Positions 50,101-61,179 of a stretch of DNA of 64,000 nt are shown here, piece after piece. Position numbers and translations under genes: made by a program. Source of the DNA: Primula veris. Lineage: Eukaryota > Streptophyta > Magnoliopsida > Ericales > Primulaceae. Position 1 is the stretch's first letter. Each line of letters begins with the position of its first letter. Below the pieces are notes generated by a model. That model did not search any database. It had not been told where the DNA came from and saw only the letters and a program-made list of their open reading frames with translations. The stretch is taken from the NCBI GenBank assembly GCA_963682055.1, contig OY821740.1, forward strand, positions 12,672,814 through 12,736,813, written 5' to 3'.

Positions 50101-53100
50101 AAACATGAATTAACCCAAATAAAAATGTGTTTATCAAGTTGAATTCGATTCCACTGCCTTCAGGTATTTGTTCTGTATAATACTAATTATTTTGTTTATT
50201 TGTACCAAGTACTAGAATAATTAACAGTTGCTTCTGTTGAGTTATGGAGCCAAATGTGTTTTGGCCATATTTACTAATTATTCCACGTCACTAAAAATTG
50301 TAATAAGACTCATTATGTGATCTATATATGTCTCACCTATCTTATATTTTAATTATCACATATTTGAGAGAGAATATTATAGCGAGAGAGTTCTACTTGT
50401 GAGAGAACCATACCTTTGTGATAAAGGTAGATTACGTTTGTAATGCTCATTATAATATGTATATAAGTGTCACGTGTAGCGGTCCGGAGACGTAGCCATT
50501 TTTGGTGAACTCTGTTATCAAAGTGTGTGTGATTTACATTATTGTCTTTCTTTAACTACGCCTGATTTTCTAACAAGTGGTATCAGAGCTCGGAATTTGC
50601 AGAACCAATGTCGAAGATCGGGAGGAAGATCAATGGCGAAAGAAGACAGAAGCGCACATGGGATCTAGAAGTTCAACGGAAAGGACTTCGTATTCTGGAG
50701 AATGCAAATAGAAGACTATCTGTACGGGAGGAAGATGCATCAGCCATTTCTTCTCGAGGAAAGGTCGACCACGACCACCTAAGAGGCGTGGAAACTCTTA
50801 GACCGACAAGTGTTGGGAGTGATCCGACTAACACTATCTAGGAGTGTGGCACACAACGTCGTAAAAGAGACGACGACAATGGGGATGATGAAGGTCATCA
50901 CCGACATGTACGAAAAACCATTTGCAAACAAAAAAGTACATCTCATTCTTAAGTTGTTTAACCTAAACATGGCTGAGAACACACCTGTCGCAAACCACGT
51001 GAATAAGTTCATCGACACCGTAAATCAGTTGGAAGCAGTCGAGATAACTTTTGAAGACAAGGCAAGAGTCGTAATACTGCTAGCCTCTCTACCAAACAGT
51101 TGAGAGTTCATGCGAGCTGCTGTCAGCAACTCAATTGGAAATGAGAAACTGACTTACAACGGCATCCGAGATCAAATACTCGCTGAGGAACTCAGGAAAC
51201 AAGATATGGGTGAATGCTCAATTGATGGAGCAGACTTGAACGTCAGTTCAAGATACCGGGGTAAGGACAGATTGGATGAAAGAAGTCGTTCCAAATCCAG
51301 AGATAGAAGAGGGCAGAGCCGAGGTGGCAAAAATAGCGATCGAAGCAAGAATAATCTCCGATGCTATAACTGTCAAGCTATGGGGCACTTCGCTTATGAG
51401 TGTAAACAGCAAAAGAAGGAACACGGCAAAGATCACATGGCAAATGTTGCGAGCGACGAAGATTCGGGTGAATGTTTAGTGCTTGCCGTATAGACAAATA
51501 TAGATTCGTGGATTCTAGACTCTGGGACATCATTCCACACGACCGCTGAGAATGACTTACTCGAAAATTACAATGCGGTTAATTTCGGTAAAGTGTATCT
51601 AGCCGATGGAGAAGCATTGGATGTTGTTGGAATGGGAGATGTGAAGATTCGCATTCCAAATGGGTCGGTATGGAAGCTGACGAAAGTGAGGCATGTTCCG
51701 AGGTTGACCAAGAATCTGATCTCAGTAGGACAACTCGATGCAAAGGGACACTCCATTTCGTTTAGCAGTGGAGCTTAGAAAGTTTCACGATGAGCTATGG
51801 TGATAGCACGAGGGAGTAAGGTCGGTACATTGTACATGACGACCGATGATGAATGTACAATTGCGGCAGCTGTGTCGCAAAACTGCTCTGAGCTATGGCA
51901 TCGACGTTTAGGTCACATAAGTGAGAAGGAGATGAAGGTATTAACAAAGGACAATAAACTTTCAGACTTGAAGTATGTCAACCTCGACATGTGTGAAGGT
52001 TGTATCTTCGGGAAGCAAAAGAAGGCGAGCTTTCAGAAAGGTGGAAAAGCTCATAGTGGGGAAAAGCTAGCACTTGTCCACTCAGATGTATGGGGGTCAT
52101 CCCCGGTAACCTCACTAGGAGGATCTCAGTACTATGTGACCTTCATCGACGATTCGACGAGAAAGACATGGATCTACTTCTTGAAACACAAGTCTAAAGT
52201 GTTTAAGAAATTTCAAGAATGGAAGGCCATGGTTGAACTAGAGAACGGGAATAAACTGAAATATTTGAGGTACGATAACGGAGGAAAGTACATTGATGCG
52301 AAGTTTCATGGTGGGTATCGGGTTCAAAAGAATTGATAGTGTTCACTGCTGTTTCGTGAAGAGATTCGAAAACTCTTCATACGTCATACTACTTTTGTAC
52401 GTAGATGACATGTTGCTCGTTGGGTCGAGCCTTGTAGAAATTAACAAGGTGAAGCAACAGTTGGCGAAACACTTTGAGATGAAGGATTTGGGAGCCGCAA
52501 ATCAGATACTCGGTATGAGGATTTTTCGAGGAAGGGATGGATCTTTGTTTCGGTCGCAAGCCGAGTATGTGAAGAAAGTGTTGGTTCGGTTTAGCATGAG
52601 TGATGCCAATGTTGTAGGTACACCCCTAACTTGTCGAATGAACAATTACCCTCGGACGAGGAAGGAAAAGATTGTATATCGAACATACCCTACGCTTCAG
52701 CAATTTGTAGCTTGATGTATGCTATGGTGTGTATAAGACCGGACATTGCTCACGCAGTGGGAGTTGTCAGTCGTTACATGAGTAACCCGGGCAAGCACAA
52801 TTGGGAAGCCGTGAAGTGTATATTGAGATATCTCTCGTGTACTGTGAGTTCGGCATTATGTTTCCGAAAGACCTCGGTAGTCTTGCACGGCTATGTTGAT
52901 GCTGACATGGCTGGTGATCTGGATAGCCGAAAGAGCACAACGGGATGTGTTTGTACCTACGGTGGTACTGCTGTGAGTTGGACATCTAAGCTGTAAAAGA
53001 TCGTTGCACTGTCAACCAGAGGATGAGTACGTCGCGATGACGGAAGCAAGCAAAGAGATGATTTGGTTGCAAGGTTTTTTAGAGGAGCTTGGTCAGAAAA

Positions 53101-53734
53101 CCGACAAGAGAGTTCTGCACTGTGATAGTCAAAGTGCAATTCAGCTAGCTAAGAATCCTGTATTCCATTCATGCACCAAGCACATACAGATCCGTTACCA
53201 TTTTATTCGGATTGTTCTAGAAGATGAAATCTTCGCTCTAAAAAAGATTGAGGGCGCTAAGAACCTCGCTGACATGCTAACGAAGACTGTTAAAATCGAA
53301 AAACTAAGGCTATGTGCGACTTCAGTAGGACTCCGAGCTTGAAACTCAGGATCGCCGCTATACTGGAAGTATGGGTAACTCGCCGACGATGAAAGAGTAC
53401 TAATTACTATACAAGGATACCGATGGCAGCATTCTGCTCGGGGGAGCACGGTGAGTTCGGTGGTCGGGGATAATCAGAGTTTTTTTTAAGCACTCGACAT
53501 TTGACTACAAGTGGGAGATTGTTGAGTTGTAGAGCCAAATGTGTTTTGGCCATGTTCACTAATTATCCAACATCACTAAGAATTGTAATAAGACTCATTA
53601 TGGGATCTATATATGTCCCACCTATATTTTATTTTAATTATCACATATTTGAGAGATAATATTATAGCGAGAGAGTTCTAATTGTGAGAGAAACATAGCT
53701 TTGTGATCAAGATAGATTACGTTTTTAATACTTC

Positions 53735-53776
<42 letters not shown>

Positions 53777-54835
53777 TGTCACGTGTAACGGCCCGGAGAC
53801 GTAGCCATTTTTTGTGAACTCCGTTATCAAAGTGTATGTGCGATTTACATTATTGTTTTTATTTAAGTACGTCTGATTTCCTAACAGGTTCATTGCTTAG
53901 CTAATTAAAAGTTACCCATTAGAGTACTAAATCAGACACAGAAATCTACACATACCAACAGTGGCGGAGTTATAAGTTGTAGAGCCTCCTCCAACACTCT
54001 TGCTTCCGGTGATAATAGTTTTCCCTATACCATCACCGACTAACATTATATTCTTCGATTCAATTTTTACATTTTCTTTATATGTCCCTCCCTTCACATA
54101 TATCACAAATCTCCTATCAGCCGATTTTTTCCCAGCGGCTGAAGTTGCCTCATTTATAGTCTTATAATTACCGGACCCGTCTTGAGCCACTACAATGTTA
54201 GACTTAGCTGTCACATATGACTGTAGGAGTTTCCGGTCTCCATGTGAAACCCAAGCTGGAAAGCCGTTCTTATAATTTGAAGCATTGTTGAGCTCGAAAA
54301 ACTGTCCCTTACTTACTGACAGGGTGTTGCTGATTAACTCTGACACATTAGTCGACATTAAAGGAAAAATACTTCCTGATACATTGAGGTCATAAAACCC
54401 TTCGCGGCATGTCTCGAGGTTGGTCAAGGCAGTGCTAAGCCAAGTTTGGGCATCAACTTGGCTATGTTCGGTGTGTGGATTCATTGTTTTGTTTATATGG
54501 CTAACTGTTGAGTCATACAATTCAAGACAGTCGGACCATGCAGCTTTTTCGCGTTCATTACGGCATCTAAGCCCTTGCTGGTACATATTGCTCTTTGCTT
54601 TTACGGCTTGGTCTAATGCTAACTGCAAGGAGAGTGTTCGGAAATCAGAATTTTGTTTTATTGGACCACTAAATTTAGGGTATTGTCTCATGAAAAACTC
54701 ACAGGCTTTCGGGTAGGGTGTTTGGCTACACCATGATGTTATGTCATCGGCTGTTGAGGTAGATATCAAAGACGAAAGAACTAGAAGCGAGAAAAAGGCG
54801 AGAGTTGTAAGCTTCCGAACAACCACCATTATCAT
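47181..54835 (-). CDS. Pectinesterase with N-terminal inhibitor domain (type I PME, 522 aa)
   Basis: Removes methyl esters from cell-wall homogalacturonan. Two exons on minus: 54835-53956 and 47869-47181, GT..AG, phase 1, giving 522 codons plus stop. Residues 1-29 form a signal peptide. The inhibitor-like domain follows with its four cysteines (C36, C45, C103, C143), then the processing motif RKLL at 201-204, where family members are cut in the Golgi. The catalytic domain runs from about 210 and has all expected active-site residues: Q317 (QAVAVR), Q339 and D340 (GYQDTL), D361 (DFIFG), R428 and W430 (LGRPW), with the spacing of carrot PME. The 6.1-kb intron contains a Mutator-like element and a Copia element in the opposite orientation. 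Start: the first ATG was taken; the in-frame ATG two codons later is equally possible. A TATA-like box lies about 115 bp upstream. It is paired head to head with the gene at 56840. Confidence 0.94.
48861..50116. mobile_element. Mutator-like element with long terminal inverted repeats
   Basis: A 1256-bp element flanked by a perfect 9-bp duplication AAATAAAAA (48852-48860 and 50117-50125), the size typical of Mutator-like elements. Its terminal inverted repeats are about 130 bp (48861-48990 and 49988-50116), start GGGTT(C/A)ATT(T/C)ATGTTTAC and share AACAATTTGCATACCAAACA. The right inverted repeat is present twice in tandem: an extra copy occupies 49852-49985. There is no transposase frame. It lies in the intron of the minus-strand pectinesterase, about 110 bp from the Copia element. 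Confidence 0.9.
50235..50575 (+). repeat. 5' LTR of the decayed Copia element
   Basis: 341 bp, TGTTGAG to CTAACA, ending three bases before the primer site. It contains the phrase GAGACGTAGCCATTTTT shared with the 3' LTR. Confidence 0.92.
50579..50590 (+). other. Primer binding site (initiator tRNA-Met type)
   Basis: TGGTATCAGAGC just after the 5' LTR, the same tRNA-Met primer type as in the other two LTR elements of the window. Confidence 0.92.
50608..53342 (+). pseudogene. Decayed Copia gag-pol gene with internal pol deletion
   Basis: Fragments of one polyprotein lie in several frames. Gag occupies about 50608-51490, with a frame change near the start, a stop near 51101 and a CX2CX4HX4C knuckle (CYNCQAMGHFAYEC, about 51359). 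Protease WILDSGTSFH follows a TAG near 51491, then the pre-integrase motif LWHRRLGH (about 51893) and integrase as far as about 52310. The rest of integrase and the first half of reverse transcriptase are missing. The frame resumes with LLYVDDMLLVG (about 52393), a frameshift near 52640, and RNase H with HCDSQSAIQLAKNP, ending about 53342. It cannot make a working polyprotein. Confidence 0.92.
53509..53518 (+). other. Polypurine tract of the decayed Copia element
   Basis: AAGTGGGAGA one base before the 3' LTR, a common form of the Copia polypurine tract. Confidence 0.75.
53520..53886 (+). repeat. 3' LTR of the decayed Copia element
   Basis: 367 bp, matching the 5' LTR with roughly 30 substitutions and an expanded TA microsatellite at about 53742-53773. 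It ends only 69 bp from the splice donor of the pectinesterase exon 1. Confidence 0.92.
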
Positions 54836-54950
54836 GGCAGAAAATCTCTACTTTCAAAGTAGTATATGAAGAAATAGAAATGTTTCGAGTGTTAACCAAG
54901 TTTACTTGATGAAATTGGACTAATGAGCTGGTTAATATTATGCATTTTCC

Positions 54951-54960
54951 TATATATATA
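54951..54960 (-). promoter_or_regulatory. Candidate TATA box of the minus-strand pectinesterase
   Basis: A TATATATATA run about 115 bp upstream of the start codon, at a plausible distance for a plant core promoter. TA runs are common in this window, so this is only a candidate. Confidence 0.4.
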
Positions 54961-56118
54961 TGGAGAAGTAAATCTACGAATTAAGGCGAGTAGAAAGCGA
55001 TGGGTACTGACTTTGGTGGTCAAAATATGGATAATTAAAGAAACTACGTGTATTGTATGACAATTTATTTACATTTTAAAAAGATCTATAAATATGAAAA
55101 CGCAAAAATAACGGAGATCCTAAAATAAATTTATTTTGTTATATATAAGTCGATGAGTCGACTCAGATGAAGGGAAACTATCTAGGAGAGACACACGTCT
55201 ATTAGACATTTGAATTTATGAGTCAGATTTAATTTTTAGGCAGCACTAAGACGTGAAGGTTAAGTTCTTAGAGGCGAGGGTATCATTCAATGAAACTGCT
55301 AGGTGACTACTAATCAAGTTGTTGAAAAATGAGCTGTATATACGTTGTAGCTAAAATTTTTTTTACAAGTTTGGTTCTTACTTAAATGTGATCTTAACTC
55401 TTTTGAAAATCATCTCTAATACCTCGGCCCTTGGCCCCTTTTATAAACCTTTAGTAATATTAGAAGGATATCCGGCCTCGCACTTCTGCTAATAACACTT
55501 TATAATGTACTAGCTAGTAGCTAGTCTCGTCCTTGGAAATCTACCTGAGTTTCTGAGGTAATTAAACGACAAATGCCGGGAAGAATTTAGGATCTAATTT
55601 GGGGAACGGGATCTAGAATCTACATTTAGAAAATCTTCACGAATAATCAGGAAACTTGAGGTTAAAGAACTCGCATCTCAAAAGTTAAACGTGGAGGGTG
55701 AGTTTCTCTATATACTAGAATCAACTTATTTATGAAGTATGAAAACAAAATACAAGCTAGCAAGCTTTCAAGAATGGAGAAAATTGCTTGCAACCACGGT
55801 TGTAAGATGTCCTTCTTAAGTTATAGATCACCTATACCGAAGATATATGTTCATGAAATTGAGAAGATCCTTAAATTGGATGCATAATTTCCCGTGATAA
55901 ACTTAAAAATTGAAACGGGGAGATTACGAAGAAACAAAAACACGTGGGTTGGTACATATAATTACATTATTTCAGATGACTCTCCGCCCACAATGGAGTC
56001 AAAACCTATTAAATTTTCAAAACATGGTAACCATACTAGTATTGCAATTGAAAGTATGGGGACCAAATTTGGCTTTTTGGTGAAACTATGGGAGCATATT
56101 ATTATTTGATGTGATGAA

Positions 56119-56372
56119 GGCCTCATTTAGTTGGTTGCGGGAGTAATAGTCTTAGGACTGAAAATCTGATCAGCAATATGAGTGATATTTAAAATAAGGT
56201 CCGATAAATAATTTCATCCGGATTGGATTAAATTGAATAGCACCTCCTATGGTATTACAAATGCACTCACTCGATCTGAATCATTTCTGATCCGAGTATA
56301 ATGTATGGTGAACTCATCATTTATGAGGTGTACCGAACGAACACTCGACCTAATGCTACCAAACAAGGCTTA
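56119..56372. mobile_element. Probable MITE with GGCCT/AGGCT ends
   Basis: The left end GGCCTCATTTAGTTGG and the right end ACCAAACAAGGCTT are imperfect inverted repeats of the type (GCCT-GTTTGG) widely seen at the ends of short plant DNA transposons. About 254 bp, no coding capacity. I could not read a target duplication, so the call is tentative. Confidence 0.45.
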
Positions 56373-56748
56373 GCAGTACAGTATTATTGAGAAAGTTGAA
56401 TAGTCTCGAGAGTCATCCTTCCCCACAAAAGTTAATCAAATTTGTTCTTTATTGCTTATACGATTTTCTCTTTTGTATTTTCTTTTGATGATTTAAAAAA
56501 ATATAATAACATTCCAAATGTTTATAAGACGTGAACATCATGATTCGAGCATTTATGCTGTGTAACTTTCTATATGTACCATAGTTATGTATTTATCTAC
56601 ATTGCATCTGATCTGTGTCATTTTGTGTATAGTAATTGACAGCAAATGCGGTGGCTGTGTTGAGTGTAAGATATCAAGCGGTAGCAAAAAATGAGAGAAA
56701 AGCAAACACGTAACCATGCAGAGACCTTGCCAAATCACCAAATCATCT

Positions 56749-56756
56749 TTATATAA
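56749..56756 (+). promoter_or_regulatory. Candidate TATA box of the plus-strand pectinesterase
   Basis: TTATATAA about 85-90 bp upstream of the start codon at 56840, in a sensible core promoter position with an AC-rich leader after it. Confidence 0.5.
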
Positions 56757-56839
56757 TTGCAGTCTAATTTAAATGCATTCAAGCTTATGCACATTCTAAT
56801 TTAATTCTCACCACCGCTTACCAAGAAAACACTAAAACA

Positions 56840-59821
56840 ATGCATTTTCTCACTACCACCTCCCTATTACTCCTCCTCTTAGGCACCACCATTAATGCCA
56901 CCTTATCCCACTACCAAAACCTTGACATTATTAATGTAGCTCGAGCCGAGCTGGTTGCTTTGACCAGCTCGGCTCTAACCCAACTGAAAACTAGTAGGCC
57001 TTCTCAAGGGCTGAGCCAAACGGGCTCGGTCTGGAGAGACTGTGTGGATATGTACGAGGACACGGAGCTACGTCTTGCACGACTTGAGTCGAACGAAAGC
57101 CAGGTCAGCAATGAGGATGCAATGACTTGGTTAAGTGGGGCAATAGCCAATCATAGAAGTTGTTTGGATGGGTTTGAAGAGAGGGATTTGGTGTTGGATG
57201 AGAGTTGGGCTCAAGTTGGTCATAACTTTAGTGAGCTTGTTGGGGAAGCTCTAGGCTTGTATAGTAAGAATAATGCTTACTTGAGGCACAAAAGAATAGG
57301 TATGTTGTTCTAGCTGACCTTGTGAAATGAGTAATATAATAATATCCCATAAAAAAAAAATTAAAACTAGAGATAAGTCTTCACGTAATCACATTATCAA
57401 TCCTACGTAGTAAAGCAAGTTTCTTGAAAAAATTATGCCTCTTTCCAGAATAGGATGCTAGAAATGAGAAGCATGGAGCTTTAAAGCTACCAACCTCGCC
57501 CGCTAGAGACTCAGTAGTACCATTAACTTACTTAAAACTAGAACATGAAAATTTGATGAATTGTAAAATTAACCAACTCTTAGTTAGGCTACAGCGGCAG
57601 AGCTGGGAATTTTAGTTAGGGAAGAAATTATGGTGGCACCAAAATTTGCTAAGAATACTACTTACATGAAATAAAATATACATTTAAATGGTAGAAAATT
57701 CACTCACTATATACTAAAATTATGAGGAAATTTTCCATTATATTGAAGCAAAATCAACTAAATTCAAAAGCAAGGTTGGTCGTGGAATGGATGTGTGAGA
57801 GGGGAAACTGACCCCTGCCTAAATTAACTTGTCCATGATTGTACATATTTAACATAATATTGTCTATATCTAGTGTTGAAATGCAGTTGAAATATGAATA
57901 CGGAAGTTGATATGTTGCACCTTAATTCATAACTAAGTAGTGTTGTTAAATTACATTTATATGTGAGACAAAAATGGGGGCACTTTAAACCTGCAAAAAT
58001 TATATTTTGACCGGACTTATATAAGCTTTGTTGGTGAAAGGATTCTTGTGCATTGTTAAAAAAAACGTACGCATTCATCTTATTTTATAGATTTTTGTTT
58101 TTGCTGTATAAACTTACTATTCGATGTATAATGTAGTCCCTTCCATTTCCTTTCATAATTAGCTAATAAGATATCATTCCGTTTCCTTTCATAAATGTAG
58201 TCACTAGTCCGTGTCTTCTTTTTTTGGACGGAGAAGGATCGAGTAATAAGTATAAAACAGAAATGGTCAAATTCTATTAGAATATGTAATGAATAATTTT
58301 ATTTTGTAATATAGGTAGACAGAGGAGAATCCCACCTACTCAACACGCCGGAAAATTTACAACATGGAATCCGGATACTTCCAAGGCCGACTTTGTAGTA
58401 GCACAGGAGGGGTCGGGTAATTACAAGACAATTAACGAAGCATTAAATGCTTTAGCTCGAACAGGATGGCGGAGAGATAGAGTGGTAATATATGTAAAAT
58501 CGGGAGTTTATCAAGAAATAGTTCAGATTAAAAGGGATATGAAGAATGTGATGTTTGTTGGCGATGGCATGGACCGGACCGTTGTCACTGGAAGCCGAAA
58601 TTTTGTGGATGGTGCAAGCACCTCGAATTCCGCCACTTTTGGTAAGATCTAGGCCTTGGAAGCGTATAAAAAAATACTCAAATAAAATATTAGCACATAT
58701 ACTTGACACCTATATATAGTGACAAATCATTTCTATACATGTACATCGATTACAATCAGTGGCAGACCCATAAGCCATGATTTGAACGAAAGAGGGGATG
58801 AAACCCAAAAATAGATGGCTTGAATATTATTTTGTGGGACTGGTGCTATGATTTTGATTACTACACTGAAGTTCTGCTCTAATTTTATCGTCCACCGTAA
58901 TGAGAAAATATGTTACTATACTTTGATAAATTCTTGAATTCTTTTTATACTTACATGGTCGAAAATACAATGCAACTTTCCTAATATATTGTAGTACTAT
59001 ACGTTGAAAGATGAAGCTATTGAAGAGATAACACTAAATCCCCAAGAGAATATACATACGCCTAATATTGGTATCATAATCAAGCACAACTTTTTGAGCG
59101 TTAATTAAACCCAATTTTATACTGTGTAGGTGTGTTTGGGGATGGATTTTGGGCAAGGGACATGACTTTTGAGAACACTGCCGGACCCCACAAGCACCAA
59201 GCGGTAGCCTTAAGGGTTAGCTCCGACCTTTCGGTATTCTATCGTTGTAGCATCAAAGGATACCAAGATACCCTACTAACACACTCTTTGCGACAATTTT
59301 ATCGCGACTGTCACATTTACGGCACACAAGATTTCATATTTGGTGATGCACCCGCAGTGTTTCAAAACTGTGACCTTTTAGTCCGGAGGCCAATGGGCCA
59401 CCAGTCCAACGTGATAACCGCACAAGGACGCGATAATTCTAATGAGAACACGGGTATTTCAATAATTAATTCTCGTGTCAGGCCATCGCCAGAACTGGCC
59501 CCAGTTAAAGATCAGTTTAGGACTTTTCTTGGCAGGCCTTGGAAAAAGTACTCGAGGACGGTTTTTATAAAGACTGATCTTGATGGTTTAATTGACCCTC
59601 GAGGATGGAGCGAATGGAGTGGTGATTTTGCACTTTCAACTTTGTACTACGGTGAACATATGAATTATGGGTATGGGGCTAAAATTGAAAGAAGGGTGAG
59701 GTGGCCCGGTTTTCATGTCATTGTTGATCGTAACGAGGCGAGTTCTTTTAGTGTGAGAAACTTTATCCAAGGGGATGGGTGGATTCCAGCTACTGGGATC
59801 CCTTTTGAGGCAGACATTTGA
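56840..59821 (+). CDS. Pectinesterase with reduced inhibitor domain (3 exons, 492 aa)
   Basis: A second pectin methylesterase. Exons 56840-57299, 58315-58641 and 59130-59821, all GT..AG with phase 1 junctions, give 492 codons plus stop. A signal peptide (residues 1-20, leucine-rich) is followed by the second half of an inhibitor-type domain with cysteines in WRDC and HRSC; the usual N-terminal cysteine pair is absent, so the domain is shortened. A basic stretch ending RQRR near residue 157 may be the processing site. The catalytic domain has Q286 (QAVAL), Q308 and D309 (GYQDTL), D330 (DFIFG), R398 and W400 (LGRPW). DFIFGDAP replaces the common DFIFGNAA next to the active site. The last intron falls at the same place and phase as in the minus-strand gene; the first intron is absent there. 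The two genes are divergent and need not be recent duplicates. Confidence 0.93.
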
Positions 59822-60007
59822 TCCATGTTTTTGTTATGATGTTGGTATTTGTTATAACATGCGTTTCTGTAGTAGCTAGATGTGTAGTTTTAGTTTTATG
59901 TGTAAATTACACAGATCATATTGTATAATTATATATTCCACCAAGTACTAAGGAATTAACAGTTCGTTTAATTAAGATTCAATCTACTTAAAACATTTAA
60001 AAAATTG

Positions 60008-60079
60008 CGCCGCTGCCGGGGATCGAACCCGGGTCACCCGCGTGACAGGCGGGAATACTTACCACTATACTACAACGAC
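60008..60079 (-). tRNA. tRNA-Asp (GTC)
   Basis: A 72-nt cloverleaf on minus: acceptor GTCGTTG pairs with CAGCGGC, D arm with TAGTATAGTGGT, anticodon loop CTGTCAC (GTC at 60046-60044), T arm GGGTTCGATCCCC, discriminator G. Internal A and B box promoter elements for RNA polymerase III are in place. One acceptor pair is T-G because the usual plant sequence CAACGGC is CAGCGGC here, which should be tolerated. No intron. Confidence 0.96.
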
Positions 60080-61179
60080 CTTGTTGTTGATACTTGGAAG
60101 TGTTTTATTTTTCATTTACTATACTTTGTAACTGATGAAACACTATTACCAAATGATTCAAATCAAGCTGCACCAGCCAACTGTTTATTGAAATTTGGTA
60201 GAGTTTGCTAATAGCTAAATAACTTTAACATGTTTTGTTTTACTAATGTAATGTGTTTCCCAATGTGTATGTTTGCACAGGTTTAATTCAGAAACTGAAG
60301 TAATATGTTTGTTTCTTGGAGAACTTCACCTTTTCAGATAAATATGAACTTTTAGCTTCCTTTTGCTAACCGGGTCATATATTTGAATTAAGGACGTATT
60401 ATTCACATCAGTAGTCTCTTTGAGATCATTGAACACTGTCATCTAAAAGCAAAAAACCACCGGTGACATAAATAGTCGTATATGCATCCAATCTGAACCA
60501 TTAAAATAATAACAGCACACACAAACACAACACAACACAACGAGATCAACTGTTTTTATTAATAGCAAATAAAATAAAATTACTCAATAACGGGAGACTT
60601 GTTTTAATAGAGTTAGAGCATCCATAATAATTGTGTTAATTTTAAGAATATTAACGTTGACACATCATCATTTAATTACATGTTAAATAATACATGTGTA
60701 ACTTAAATTTAATCTTCACATTAGTATATTAACTTAACAAAGTTATCTAATTTTAATTAAAATTAATTATTAATTAAAATCTCATTAATTAGTTATTTTG
60801 TAAAACGCCATTAAAAAAGGAACCAGAATAGCAATAGTTGAAATAGAGCTCACGTTAAATTACTGGTATTTTGTCACATAATCAATTAACAACATTAAAA
60901 ACATTGTTATTTTTAACAATTTTTTTAACATCTATAAAGATAACACATGATTTAACATAACTAATGCAGACAAAAAAAATACATTGTTAGCTAACTATTT
61001 TAGTTAACAATAGAGATAACAACACTAATGTAGATTACGTTAAACACAACCGAAAAGAAAAAGACAAATGTCTGACCACAAGTGTGATTATAGATCGATA
61101 CAACACTAGTTTTACCACCCTTTCTTTAAGATTATATCTGTTACCCAAAAATGCATGTTAATAACACCAAGTGTAAGGA
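60080..61179. other. Intergenic region between tRNA-Asp and cofactor D
   Basis: No gene recognised. From about 60610 to 61045 the AT-rich sequence begins AGAGCATCCATAATAATTG and ends in AACACTAATGTAGATTAC; the ends are weakly inverted and the shape suggests a MITE, but I could not confirm a target duplication. The 3' untranslated region of the cofactor D gene lies in the last few hundred bases. Confidence 0.35.

Larger units (their letters stand above)
50235..53886 (+). mobile_element. Old, decayed Copia LTR retrotransposon
   Basis: LTRs at 50235-50575 (341 bp) and 53520-53886 (367 bp), both TGTTGAG...CTAACA, differ at roughly 30 positions by eye plus an expanded TA tract in the 3' copy, so this element is older than the Copia at 19501. 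The primer site lies three bases after the 5' LTR and AAGTGGGAGA precedes the 3' LTR. The flanking pentamers GCTTC (50230-50234) and GGTTC (53887-53891) match at four of five positions, as expected for an eroded target duplication. The body is 2.9 kb because part of pol is deleted. It sits in the pectinesterase intron, antisense to that gene. Confidence 0.94.
54836..56748. other. Shared promoter region between the two pectinesterase genes
   Basis: About 2 kb separating two divergently transcribed pectinesterase genes, so it must carry both promoters. TATA-like boxes are near each start (54951-54960 for minus, 56749-56756 for plus). A probable MITE lies at 56119-56372. No other gene recognised; the plus frame at 55894-56109 has no family I know. 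Confidence 0.45.

Noticed and set aside
54420..54716. 98-codon plus frame opposite pectinesterase exon 1
   Set aside because: It is the antisense shadow of a well-supported coding exon.
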